From Fratercula arctica (taxonomy: Eukaryota > Chordata > Aves > Charadriiformes > Alcidae), in the NCBI GenBank assembly GCA_947846985.1, contig CANTUZ010000025.1, positions 744,001-808,000 of the forward strand: DNA of 64,000 nt. Direction: 5' to 3'. Of the stretch, positions 11,043 through 21,468 are shown one piece after another (the first letter of the stretch is position 1; each line of letters begins with the position of its first letter). The notes below the pieces were generated by a model. It saw only the letters and a list, made by a program, of their open reading frames with translations. It did no database searches and was not told the origin of the DNA. Both the position numbers and the translations under genes were made by a program.

Positions 11043-12372
11043 GTGTGCAGAGGCCCTCTCCAAGCACGAGTACTGTGGAGCAGCAGTCTGGCGTCCTAGC
11101 CTTCTGCTTCCCGCTGCTGCGGGAGGCTGCATACGAGCTGTGGCCTGAGAGACAGCGGGTCGCCTTGCACCACAAGTGTGCCGCCTTACTGGAGCGGCAC
11201 ACACACAAATGCAAGAGCTGCAGCCAAGGGGACTTTGTTGCCTTCCACCACTTCGCTGCCACCAGCACCCAGGATGGAGGGAGCTGTCGGGACCCTGCTG
11301 ACCGGGGTGACTCACGCAGCTGGGAGGCCTTGGTGCTCTCCGGAGAACAGCTGAAGAGGGATAGGACCCATGCCACTGGGGGTACGCTGCGCTGTGCACT
11401 GTGCTCTGCAGCCTGGGCCCTCCAGGAGTCCAGGGGTGCGTGCTAGGGATAAGCTGGGAGTAGGTCTGCCAGGGACAAGCCCAGGAGCTGAGGACAACCA
11501 CGATAGACTTTCCTCAGTGTGTCAGCACCCTTGCAAAGGGTCTTTGCAAGCCCTCTGGGAGAGTGAGAGCAGCTCTTCCCTTGGGGTAGGCGAGGAGGTG
11601 TCTAACCCCCTGTTTTCTTTGCAGACACTGCAGAGCAGCAGGCTTTCACGGAGGAGGATTTGCGGTGAGCAGACAAGGGTTTGATTCTTTATAAAGGCAG
11701 TGGGCTCAGGGTCTCCAGAGGAGACCAAGGAAGCGCTGGCATTTGGCTGCCGGTTGTGACTCTAGCTTAGGGAAGAGGCTTTCTGCGGGGGTGGGAGCTG
11801 GCCACGGAGATGAGACAGTGCTTGAGGAAGCCCATGGGCTCCTAGTGATCGTCACACAACACTGGAGCAGGCCTTGCTTTCCAGTTCCTACAGAGGAGCG
11901 CTACAAAATCTACAGGGGAAAAGCCACCACAGGGAGCTGGGTGGTTTGCCTGTGGGGTGTGACAGAAAGCCCAGCTTGTCTTTTTCTCCCTAGCTACAAA
12001 GCAGCTGTAGGAGTCATGCCTGCCTGTGGGCTCGCGCTCTGCTTTGAACAAAGGGCTTTTGATGCCCTCTGTGGGGAGAAAGACCAGTCTAGGTGATGCC
12101 TGCGTATTCTTTGCTCTCTTCTTCCCCTGGGAACTATGCTCTGACTAGTGCAGTGGAGTAACTTCTGGCAGAGAGCGAACAGACAACTGAGCTGCCCAGC
12201 GAGACCAAGGGAAAGCACAACAGCATGCACTCATGTAAAATGCCAAACCATCGTGGAATTGACACTTGTGCCTTTGGCTCGCCACTACATGGCAATGGAT
12301 GATGCCGGACGAGCCTTTTACTATCTTCTGGAGTGTGCGACTGCCTACCTGCACATCTCCAACAGCTACATG
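11043..12372 (+). pseudogene. ADCY10-like remnant, inverted second copy
   Basis: Inverted copy of the minus-strand block at 2733-4062. Exon-like segments are 11043-11306, 11625-11664 and 12172-12372, each keeping its acceptor and donor. Upstream exons (the I-V-L-A-Q-L-D-Q-M exon and the Y-Y-C-E-E-L-L segment) are absent because the arm ends at 10946. A CR1 endonuclease fragment follows at 12600. With no start, no catalytic part and no end, it cannot make a normal product. Confidence 0.55.
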
Positions 12373-12599
12373 GTGAGTTGCCTCACTTGCCAGCACCCGC
12401 TGCACGGAGTCTTCTCAGTCGCCTGGCTCTGGGCAGGACAACTTCACCATTGCAATAGGGCATGCCTTGACGGGGCCTTGGAAGGGAAACGCTGGGGTCA
12501 GAGCCTCACTTTTTCCTCCAGCTTGCCTCTTTCTGTGGACAGAGACACAGGCCACCGTGCCCTTAGCGTGAGGGGAGACAGCTGAAAGTAGCCTCGCAA

Positions 12600-13015
12600 T
12601 CACAGGCCTTGGTCCTCATGGGGGACTTCAATCACCCTGATATCTGCTGGGAAGGCTACGCAGCCAGGCATGTACAGTCCAGGAGGCTCCTCCAATGTAT
12701 TGATGATAACTTTTTGACTCAGGTGGTGCAGGAAGCCAACAGGGAGAGGTGTACTACTGGACCTAGTACTGACAAAGAGGGACTGGTGGAAGACATTAAG
12801 GTTGGGGGCAGCCTTGGCTGTAGTGATCACGAGAAGACAGAGTTCAGGATCATGGGCAGTACGCACAAAACAACAAGGAGTAAAATCACAACCTTGGACT
12901 TCAGGAGGGCTAACTTTGACCTCTTCAAGAAACTGCTTGGAGAGATCCCGTGGGCTAGGGCTCTGGAAGGCAAAGGGGCTCAAGAGAGCACCACTTTCTC
13001 CAAGCTCAGGATCAC
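12600..13015 (+). mobile_element. CR1 LINE fragment, endonuclease region (IR1 right arm)
   Basis: Inverted copy of 2095-2525, with L-M-G-D-F-N-H-P-D-I-C-W near 12615. The two copies shift frame differently around the A-N-R-E-R-C stretch because of one-base indels. Confidence 0.85.
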
Positions 13016-13345
13016 CTCCATCCCTGGAGTGGTAGGGGTTGGAAGGGACCTCTGGAGAGGTGCATGGGGTTATTCCTCCCCAGGTGCAGGGCCCTACGCT
13101 TGCCCTTGTTGAATTTCATAAGGTTCCTCTCCGCCCAACTCTCCAGCCTGTCCAGGTCTCGCTGTATGGTGGCACAGCCTTCTGGTGTGCTAGCCACCAC
13201 CCCCCCCCCCCCCCCCCCCCCCAGTTTTGTATCATCAGCAAACTTGCTGAGGGTGCCCTCTATCCCTTCATCCAGCTCATTGATTAATATATTGAACAGG
13301 ACTGTGCCCAGTACTGACCCCTGGGGAACACCAGTGGCAAGGTTG
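13016..13345 (-). mobile_element. CR1 LINE fragment with a 22-base C run (IR1 right arm)
   Basis: Inverted copy of 1765-2092. The homopolymer is 22 C at 13201-13222, flanked by ccacca, against 27 G without that flank in the left arm. Confidence 0.85.
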
Positions 13346-13780
13346 CAACAAAATAATGCAAACTCAGCTAGTAAATATGCATTAAGCTTGCTTGCACGGG
13401 GGGTGGTCATGTGAACAAATACTGAAAAGTGAATGTTAACAACTGATATCATGGACAAAGCTAACAGGTTATGTAAATTGTAAAAATGAATATGTGAGTA
13501 GTCTTAAAGTTGTATATAAAGAATCAAGACTGTAAGACAGGGTCCTTCTCAGGCTCCCAGACGAGAGGCATCTTTATTGCCAGCAATAAAAGGGGTTTAG
13601 CTAGTGTGTATGTCTGCTACCTTCTTTCAGTACCCACGCACGAACTAGAAGAAAAAAATGTGAGCAAATCCTTTTTGCTGACAATAGCCCAGCACAGGCA
13701 TATGCCTTCTCAGGTTAACTGTTACGTGGATCACTAACTCCTCAACTGTACATTAGTCTTCTTGTTAGGATCACTACAGT
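13346..13780 (+). mobile_element. Putative retroviral LTR (IR1 right arm)
   Basis: Inverted copy of the LTR-like unit at 1330-1764. It shows tatataaag near 13512 and cagcaataaaag near 13582, the order expected of promoter then poly(A) signal. After it, 13781-14014 contains nothing I can assign. Confidence 0.5.
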
Positions 13781-14014
13781 AACCTTCCCTTGTGACACCC
13801 AGCATTCAACTCTATGCTCTCAGATCTGAGGTCTCTGATACCGTGCAGGCGTGACACCCTGACACTGCTCAGGTGGTGGGCAAGTTGAGAGTTTCTTGCG
13901 GGGCTCTAGTCTAGGGGTTGGGCAGAAGCGCAGACACGTGAGATTGGGGTTTTTCCTCTCAAATACCAGAACTTAATCTGACCCTTGAAGGAAAAAACAG
14001 GCTGAAAAACTTAA

Positions 14015-14212
14015 CATTATGAGGTTCCCGGCAGCTCATTTCTCCAGCTTGTGGAGGTCCCTCTGGATGGAAGCACAACCCTCTGGCTTATCAGCCACTC
14101 CCCTCAGTTTTGTGTCATCTGCAAACTTGCTGAGGGTACACTGCCCCATCCTCCAGCTCATGAATGAAAATATTAAAGAGGATCAGACCCATTGACCCCT
14201 CTGTTCACATAG
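14015..14212 (-). mobile_element. CR1 LINE fragment (IR1 right arm)
   Basis: Inverted copy of 900-1095, covering the RT catalytic-box region only. Confidence 0.8.
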
Positions 14213-15364
14213 AGTTGCCCCGGAGACCTCTGTGTGCCTTTTTTGTGTAAGCCTGGGCCTTGCATGTGTCTTGCAATGTGCCACAAAATTTTCTATTTTG
14301 CTTTCTCCCTTGTCCTACAGTTTTTCCAGAGCTTTTTGGTGTGCTTCAGGGTTATTCTTTCCATGTGAACCTGTGCTCTTCCTTTGCCTTGTGCTCCCAA
14401 AGTCTTTGCCCTTGTCATCCTGATAGGTTTGTTGTTTTTTTATTTTATCAAACCCCCAAGCTCTCCATATGTTCTCTTGTACCATTAATAATTGTCCTTT
14501 CTCTGCACCCCAGGGCCCTCCCTTTAGCTTTCAGCAAGCTTGTCTCAGGAACTGAGGTGCACCTCTGCTGCCCAAGGAGCCCCAGCTGTCCCCAGTGGGA
14601 CTGCAACTGTGGGCTGGGGGGGGTGGCAAAAAGGGCTGCAGCCTTGGATGGGTGAGTGGAGGCTGTGCTGGTGGGGGTGGCTGAACATCGTGAGGGTGAG
14701 GGAAGCAGCAGTTGTTCTGTCTGGGGGTGGTCTTACACAATGGAGCTGCCACCAAACATCACCATCTTGAATTGGCACTACAGCTACAACCACCAAGAAG
14801 GTAACTAAGGGACTGGGGGTCCCTGCAACTGGGAAAGCCCCAGAAAATGTGACACAAACCGTGGCAAGACTGGGGGCGTGCACAGGTCTGGGAGAGAACC
14901 ATACTATGGGTGTGGGAGGCTGGTGTACCAGAGCTATTGTGGGGGAACACGGTGCACCAGGGCAATAGGGGGAGGAGGGGGCGCAGCATGGAGGCGGATC
15001 GGGGCTGACCAAGCTGCAAGACGCTCACTTTAAGGTCGAAGTAGTGCTGGGGAGGGCCCTGGGTCAGGTCTGAGCCCTGCGAAGGATAGGGGGCCCAAGG
15101 GAAGCCCTGGGGAGGGTCACGAGGGTGGGGTTGTTAAGAGGAGCTTTGGGCAGGAGGGGCTGGAGCCATGTCAGACCTGAACCAGGGACTGTTGCAAGGG
15201 ATCCTGTGGCCCATGTTGGGGCTCCTAGGGCTGCGCTCTGTTCAGTCCCAGACTGGACTCAGCAATGGACAGGAACTGGATTCTGGATCTGCAGTCAGGA
15301 ATGCATGGATAGGGATCAAAGGCAGACAAAGAGACAGTCCTCCTTGGATGCCGGCCATTGAAGA
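14213..15364. other. No gene recognised (end of IR1 right arm and flank)
   Basis: Mirror of 1-899, plus about 250 bp (15111-15364) whose possible partner lies outside the window. GC-rich, with no element or gene I can name. Confidence 0.5.
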
Positions 15365-15748
15365 AAGAGAGCTGACCCTTTGATCCCTCGGCTTTTATAC
15401 TGAGCATGATGCAGATGGGATGGAATACCCTGTTGGTCAGTTTTGGGTCACCTGTCCTGTCCGCTCCTCCCTGCAGGTGGGACCCCTCTATGCTTTTCCA
15501 CTTCCGACCCTCCAACAGGTCAAATACAAAGTTAGCTGACCTTGGCTGTTATAGCAATAAGTATAAGCAAGAGTCTCTGTGCGTACCATTCCTTGGCATT
15601 AACTATAAACATAGGTCTTATCGCTCTGAGAACGATCAGTTTTCTGCACAATATGCTGTTAATTTCAGAGAGTTAAATGAGGCTTAGCTAAAAGATAAAA
15701 TTACTGAACAGGAAGTTGGTTCTGTTTTACCTCAAACCAGGACAAAAT
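15365..15748 (-). mobile_element. LTR-like sequence, avian ERV type
   Basis: On the minus strand it starts tgtcctggtttgagg, the same opening as the LTR at 41646-42326, and contains blocks I associate with avian class III LTRs (ctgtccgctcctccctgcagg). Its 3' edge is not defined. Confidence 0.5.
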
Positions 15749-15817
15749 CTTACTAACAATGGTAATAGACTGACTACGCTGTTTCTCCTCTGGATTTTGT
15801 TTCAAATTGGACTGTAT

Positions 15818-17610
15818 CATAGAATCATAGAATGGTTTGGATTGCAAGGGACCTTAAAGATCATCCAGTTCTAATCCCCCTGCCCTGGGCAGGGACACCT
15901 CCCAATAGACCAGACTGCTCAAAGTCCCATCCAAACTGACCTTGAACACTTCCAGGGATGGGGCATCCACAGCTTCCCTGGGCAACCTGTTCCAGTGCCT
16001 CACCACCTTGACAGTAAAGAATTTCTTCCTGATATCTAATCTAATTTTCCCCTCTTTCAGTTTAAAAACTTTACTCCTTGTTCTATCACTATATGCCCTT
16101 GTCAAAAGTCCCTCTCCAGCTTTCTTGTACACCCCCTTTAGGTACTGGAAGGCCATTATAAGGTCTCCCCAGAGCCTTCTCTTCTCCAGGCTGAATAGCC
16201 CCAACTCTCTCAGCCTGTCTTCGTAGGAGAGGTGCTCCAGCCCTCGGATCATCTTCGTGGCCCTCCTCTGGACATGCTCCAACACGTCCATGTCCTTCTT
16301 GTGCTGAGGGCTCCAGAGCTGGACACAGTACTCCAGGTGGGGTCTCACCAGAGCAGAGTAGAGGGGGGGAATCACCTCTCTGGATCTGCTGGCCACAGTT
16401 CTTCTGATGCAGACCAGGATGCGATTGGCCTTCTGGGCTGCAAGCACACATTGCTGGCTCATGTCGAGCTTCTCGTCCACCAGTACCCCCCAGTCTTTCT
16501 CCTCAGGGCTGCTCTCTATCACATCATCCCCCAGCCTGTATTGATAACGAAGATTGTCCCAAACCAGATGGAGGACCTTGCACGTGGCCTTGTTGAACTT
16601 CATGAGGTTTGCTCGGGCCCACCTCTCTAGCTCATCCAGGTCCCTCTGGACGACATCCCGTCCCTCTGGCACATCGACCGCACCACTCAGCTTAGTGTCG
16701 TCAGCAAACTTGCTGAGGGTGCACTTGATCCCACTGTCTATGTCATTGATGAAGATGTTGAACAGCACCGGTCCCAGTACGGATCCCTGAGGGACACCAC
16801 TTGTCACCATTTGGACATCAAGCCATTGACCACCACCCTCTGGATGTGACCATCCAGCCAGTTCCTTTTCCACCAAACAATCCACCCGTCAAATCCGTAT
16901 CTCTCCAACTTAGAGAGAAGGATGTTGTGGGGGACCATGTCATAGGCCTTGCAGAAGTCCAGATAGATGATGTCCATAGCTCTCCCCTTGTCCACTGATG
17001 CAGTCACTCCACTGTAGAAAGCCACTAGGTTGGTCAGGCAGGACTTGTCCCTGGTGAAGCCATGCTGGCTGTCTCGAATCCCCTCCCTGTCCTCCATGTG
17101 CCTTAGCATAGCTTCTAGGAGGATCTGTTCCATGGTCTTCCCAGGCACAGAGGTGAGGCTGACAGGGATGTAGTTCCTAGGGTCCTCCTTCCTACCCTTT
17201 TTAAAAAATGTCTGCAATGTTTCCCTTTTTCCCGCCACCAGGGTCTTCGCCTGACTGCCATGACTTTTCAAATATCATGGAGAGTGGCTTGGCAACTACA
17301 TCAGCCAATTCCCTCAGGACTCTGGGGTGCATCTCATCAGGTCCCATAGACTTGTGTTTACTCAGGTTCCTCAGGTGGTCACGAACCTTGTCTTCACTTA
17401 CAGTGGGAGGGACTTTGTCCCGCAGGTCTCTGTCTTGCGGCCCTTCAACCTGGGAGCCGTGAGGAGAGAGGCTGTCAGTAAAGACCAAGGCAAAAATATT
17501 GTTGAGAACCTCAGCCTTTTCCTCGTCTGTTGTTACTAGTTTGCCATTCTCAGTCATCAGAGAGGGCACGCTTTCTTTGACCTTCCTTTTCTGGTTGACG
17601 TACCTGTAGA
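15818..17610 (-). mobile_element. CR1 LINE, 5'-truncated
   Basis: It has an intact 3' end at 15818 (tcatagaatcatagaatgg on the plus strand). ORF2 is recognisable to about R-K-V-K-E-S near 17590. Minus 15854-16885 is open for 343 codons and includes [12 protein letters not shown] and S-K-F-A-D-D-T-K-L. The upstream part (minus 16804-17569) continues in other frames, so frameshifts separate the blocks. Confidence 0.93.
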
Positions 17611-18659
17611 AGCCAACTTATCCACTGATAAGCCTCCACTTTCCGGACAGGCAGGCCCAATTGCCTTCTGGACATCACTCGTTTTTTGACTTTGTGTCCT
17701 GCAATTCCTCCTTAAGAGGGAGAAAGGTATTATCCTACTTCAAAGAAGTTTAAATACAGTCTCTGTTTCCACTGTTATCTCGTTTCTGGAATGCTTCAAT
17801 CAGACTCCAGATAATGCCAGTAGGCCGACCTTGAATTGTGGCTCTGGGAATGCCTAGTGCTAATGCTTTCCTCCACAATTCATTCCTCTGTTCTCGAGAC
17901 TCTGTTTGCAAGTTTTTATTTCCCTTTGATTTAATTCCTGTTCCCTGTTTCACGGTTCTTACTTTGTGTATGGTTGGACTCGATGATCTCAAAGGTCCTT
18001 TCCAACCATGAAGATTCTATGATTCTATGATTCAACACTTTTATCCATAGGTTTTGTTTTGCCTTATAATTATGACTACAACAATAGTACTGAGCCTTTC
18101 CATCTATCTGGGCTAGTTTAGCTTGGTCTGCATGGGTAAAGTTGGTATATGCTGCAATCCCTCCCCTTCCTGTGCATTCAGATCCATTACATCTGCGTGC
18201 TACATTTGATCTGTAGCTACAGCTTTGGTTCTTTGTGTCAAGCTAATGTGCTAAACAGTTCCTGTCCAGCTCCTGCTTGCCCCCCAGGGAAGGTGTTTAG
18301 GAATGGGCTGTCACTGCTAGAACAGGGTATCTGGCCTACATTCCACTCCTGAGGGTCTCTAAGGAAAAAAAGGATGAGTTCTGGAATGGGATGTAAGGAG
18401 TTTGAGTTGTCTTAGCAAACTGTCTGCACGCTATAGGTTGATGGGCTCCTCTAGTCTGCAAAATGCCAAGAGCTTCTGGAAGCCTATCTGTTTTGTGAGA
18501 TTCCTCATTAATAATAATTGCCTGTCACCTTTGCAGTTGACTGACTATGTTAATGCTTTCCACAGAGGCAGTCCAGTTTTTGTTGAAATCAGCAGGAATT
18601 TCTTCACTGTCTTTTTCAGGCCAGGTTCTTGGGATCCCTCCCATGGGTTCTTGAGACCC
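17611..18659. other. Unassigned sequence downstream of the ERV integrase
   Basis: It holds no gene I can name. A tiny CR1 3' tail lies at 17968-18031. On the minus strand 18560-18660 encodes a short coding-like run (E-E-I-P-A-D-F-N-K-N-W). It lies where env or the 3' LTR of the minus-strand ERV would be expected, but I see no env motif. Confidence 0.4.
17968..18031 (+). mobile_element. 64 bp CR1 3'-end fragment
   Basis: Identical in the checked part to the last bases of the CR1 at 8720-10271 (ggttggactcgatgatctca through two attctatg units). It is either an extreme 5' truncation on insertion or a leftover. Confidence 0.8.
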
Positions 18660-21098
18660 ATTGTCTTAAGATAATCCTTTGGGGATCCCAAAACTAGGGA
18701 TTATTTCCTTTAGCAACACTTTAATTACCTCTCTGGCCTGATTGGAGCAGTAAGGGAAAGTTTCAGGCCACCCTGTAAAGGTATCTACCAAAACCAGTAA
18801 ATATTTAAATCTATTACATTTAGGTAATTCAGAGAAATCTATTTGCCAGTGCTCTTCTGGGGTTATTCCTCTCTTAATGTTTCCTGACAGTGTTTTTCGT
18901 TGAATTTTAGGATTGTTAGCACAACAAAGATGACATTTCTTCATTATAACATCTGCTGTAGTTTGCATCTTTGGCCCTATTGCATATTTTTTAACATAAT
19001 TCACCATTGCATCAGCTCCCATATGGGTTGTTTCATGTAGAATTTTAAACAAGGTTATGATGCCTTTGGTTGTAACCAGGAGCTGGACAGTTGGTGTTAT
19101 GCATTGTCCTTTTTCATCCTTAGTACAGTTTAAGGTTTTGGCCAATTTATTTTCTTTGTCAGAATACTGTGGCAAATCTATGATTATTTTATTACTTGGT
19201 GTCAATACTCCAATGACTTGTCCTTGCAAAGCTGCTTTCTTTGCAATTAGGTCAGATTTCCAATTTCCTTGGGCGTTTTCATTCTGGCCTTTCTGTTGAG
19301 CTTTGCAGTGTATCACTGCTACTTCTTTTGGTTCTAAGACAGCCTGTAACAATTTTAAAATTTCTTGTCCATATTTAATAGGAGTTCCTTGTGAATTTAA
19401 CAGTCCCCTTTCTTTCCAAATTGCTCCATGAGCATGGATCACTCCAAAAGCATATTTAGAATCTGTATATAAAGTCTCTGTCCTTTTCTAATTTCAAGGG
19501 CTCAAGTCAGAGCAATAATTTCTGCTTTCTGAGCTGAAGTGTTACATGGCAGTGGTCCAGTTTCTATTTCATCCCAACGGGTTACTATGGCATATCCCAC
19601 TTTTCGTACACCATTGTGGATAAAACTGCTCCCACCAGTAAGTAGTTCCATATTTGCATTTTCTAATGGTTCATCTTTTAAATCTGGTCTACTAGCATAT
19701 ACTCGTTCTATGGCAGCTAAATAATCATGATGCAAGGACTCATGTTCTGAGATCGGCAACAAAGTGGAGGGGTTCAAAGATGAGGTTGTCTTAAGAATAG
19801 TGTCATCTTGTTCTAGGAGCACTGCCTGATATTTGGCTAACTGACTTGGGGAGATCCAATGATGTCCTTTTTGCTCCAAGACTGTTGTCATTGCATGAGG
19901 AACAAAACTGTGATTGGTTGTCCTAAGGTTAACTTGCGGGCCTCTTCTATTAGTGATGCTGTGGCTGCAACAGCTCTCAGGCAAGCTGGCCACCCTTTGC
20001 TTACTTCATCAAGTTGTTTTGAAAAGTAAGCTACAGGCTGCTTCCACCCCCAATTAATTGCATTAGCACTCCCAGCGCCACTTTTTGTCTCTCATGTACA
20101 TATAATTGAAAGGATTTGTTTAGATTTTTTAGACCTAATGCAGGAACATTCATTAATTGTTCCTTGATATTGTTAAATCTGACTTGACATTCTGATGGAT
20201 TTTCCCACTTGAAAGCAAACAGCTTCTGGCTTTGTTTATCTATTGGGATACAGAAGAAGGCATCTTTCAAATCTAATACCGTAAAACAAATATTAGTTTA
20301 AGGTATTGTTGTGAGAAGAGTATACGAATTGGGTACCACCGGGTGCAGATCTAACGTTATCTGGTTTATTGCTCTTAAAACTTGTACCAACTGATATTCC
20401 TGTGGTTTTGGTTTTATCACTAGTACAATGGGAGTATTATATTCAGACTGACATTCACGCAATAGTCCGTATTCCAGAAAAGTATTAATTAATGATTCTA
20501 ATCCTTTCCATGCTTCCAATTTAATGGGATATTGTTTTTTTCTTACCAGTCACGTTCCAGGTTTTAATTCAATTTTCAAGGGACTTGCTCCTTTCTCTCT
20601 TTCAGGTTTTTTCATCACCCACACTAAAGGAATCACTGCATTCATTACTTCATCTGGTATAATATTCGCAGGAGTTTCTGACACTTGGAGTCCTATCACT
20701 AAACAAATTGGAGTTTTCCAAGCTGTGTCCTTGGGAATGTGTAACTACACAGAATCATTAGAAAACGTTACTTGAGCATTCAATTTACATAACAAATCCG
20801 TCCCAGCAGCGGCAATGGGCATTTTAGCATATAAACTCATGTATTAATTCAGTATTTCCAATTATACATTCTGCTGGTTTCAAAAATGGCTGTACAGTTT
20901 GCTTTCCCATTGCCCCAACAATAGGAATTGTATTTTTGCTTAGTGGACTTGTGTGACTAGTTAACACAGAATGGGTAGCTCCACTATCCACTAAAAAATT
21001 TATAATTTCATTCTTCAACTTGAATGGAACCATGGGATTGGCTGCGAAATGTTGCAGAATGGCTTGAGGAGCAAGGTCATGGGACAATAGAGGAGTTA
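18660..21098 (-). mobile_element. Gamma-like ERV: protease, RT, RNase H and integrase (degenerate)
   Basis: On the minus strand, in order: a protease block near 21050-20830 with L-V-D-S-G-A-T; RT fragments near 20520-20300 (E-Y-N-T-P-I) and 20270-20190 (K-D-A-F-F-C-I-P-I); the RT tail near 20180-20040 (F-Q-L-Y-V-H-E-R-Q); an RNase H region 19993-19502; and an integrase zone 19442-18666 with D-T-F-T-G-W-P-E. The RT palm segment that should carry the Y-x-D-D box is missing between about 20190 and 20180, and many stops and frameshifts are present, so it is dead. Family resemblance is to class I (gamma-like) avian ERVs. The gag part of the same element lies beyond a CR1 insertion at 26046-26590 and again at 29248-29894. 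Confidence 0.85.
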
Positions 21099-21404
21099 TG
21101 TGAGATGAGAATAGCGTAGAAGCAAGTTACAGCTCGGCAATGGGAAAGTACTAAGTAAACAAGCCATGAGAATGCAGAAGCAAGAATAAGGAGCTGATAA
21201 GAATAGGGAACTAAGGCTGAACCCTGTCGTGTGGACAGAGAGCCAATCGCAGTGAGGCAGATGACTTTTATAATTAGCCAATATTCAAGCGATGATGTAA
21301 CCAGTAGCTATATAATGAAGCGTATTCGGGCAATAAACTGAAGCTTGCTTTATCACTCACATTGAGTCAGCTGCTTGTCTTCCCTCGCTCGTCGCAGCGA
21401 AACA
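21099..21404 (+). mobile_element. Short LTR-like unit within the ERV protease region
   Basis: TG...CA bounded (tgtgagatgag ... gcagcgaaaca), with a CCAAT-like gccaatcgc near 21243, tatataatg near 21310 and caataaac near 21330, the order expected of a plus-strand LTR. It separates ERV sequence at 21405-21456 from the protease block. The flanks do not give a clean target duplication (agtta against gtaat). Confidence 0.55.
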
Positions 21405-21468
21405 GTAATATTTTCCCACGGTCCTCCTCAGTCTGAATCTTCCAGCATTATGAGATTGGTCTCCTCAT

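Larger units (their letters stand above)
10946..15110. repeat. IR1 right arm (large inverted repeat)
   Basis: This is the inverted partner of 1-4159, 4,165 bp long. Its inner end at 10946 abuts a CR1 fragment: the bases just inside the arm (tail of the ADCY10-like intron) change abruptly to CR1 ORF2 sequence at 10945. The ADCY10-like locus is therefore cut here, and this is the derived, truncated copy. The outer end cannot be fixed because its partner lies beyond the start of the window. Confidence 0.95.

Noticed and set aside
17968..18031. Regulatory hairpin or small RNA
   Set aside because: The sequence is simply the CR1 3' end.
21099..21404. Target duplication for the LTR-like unit
   Set aside because: The flanks agttatg and gtaatat are similar but not identical, so I do not claim it.
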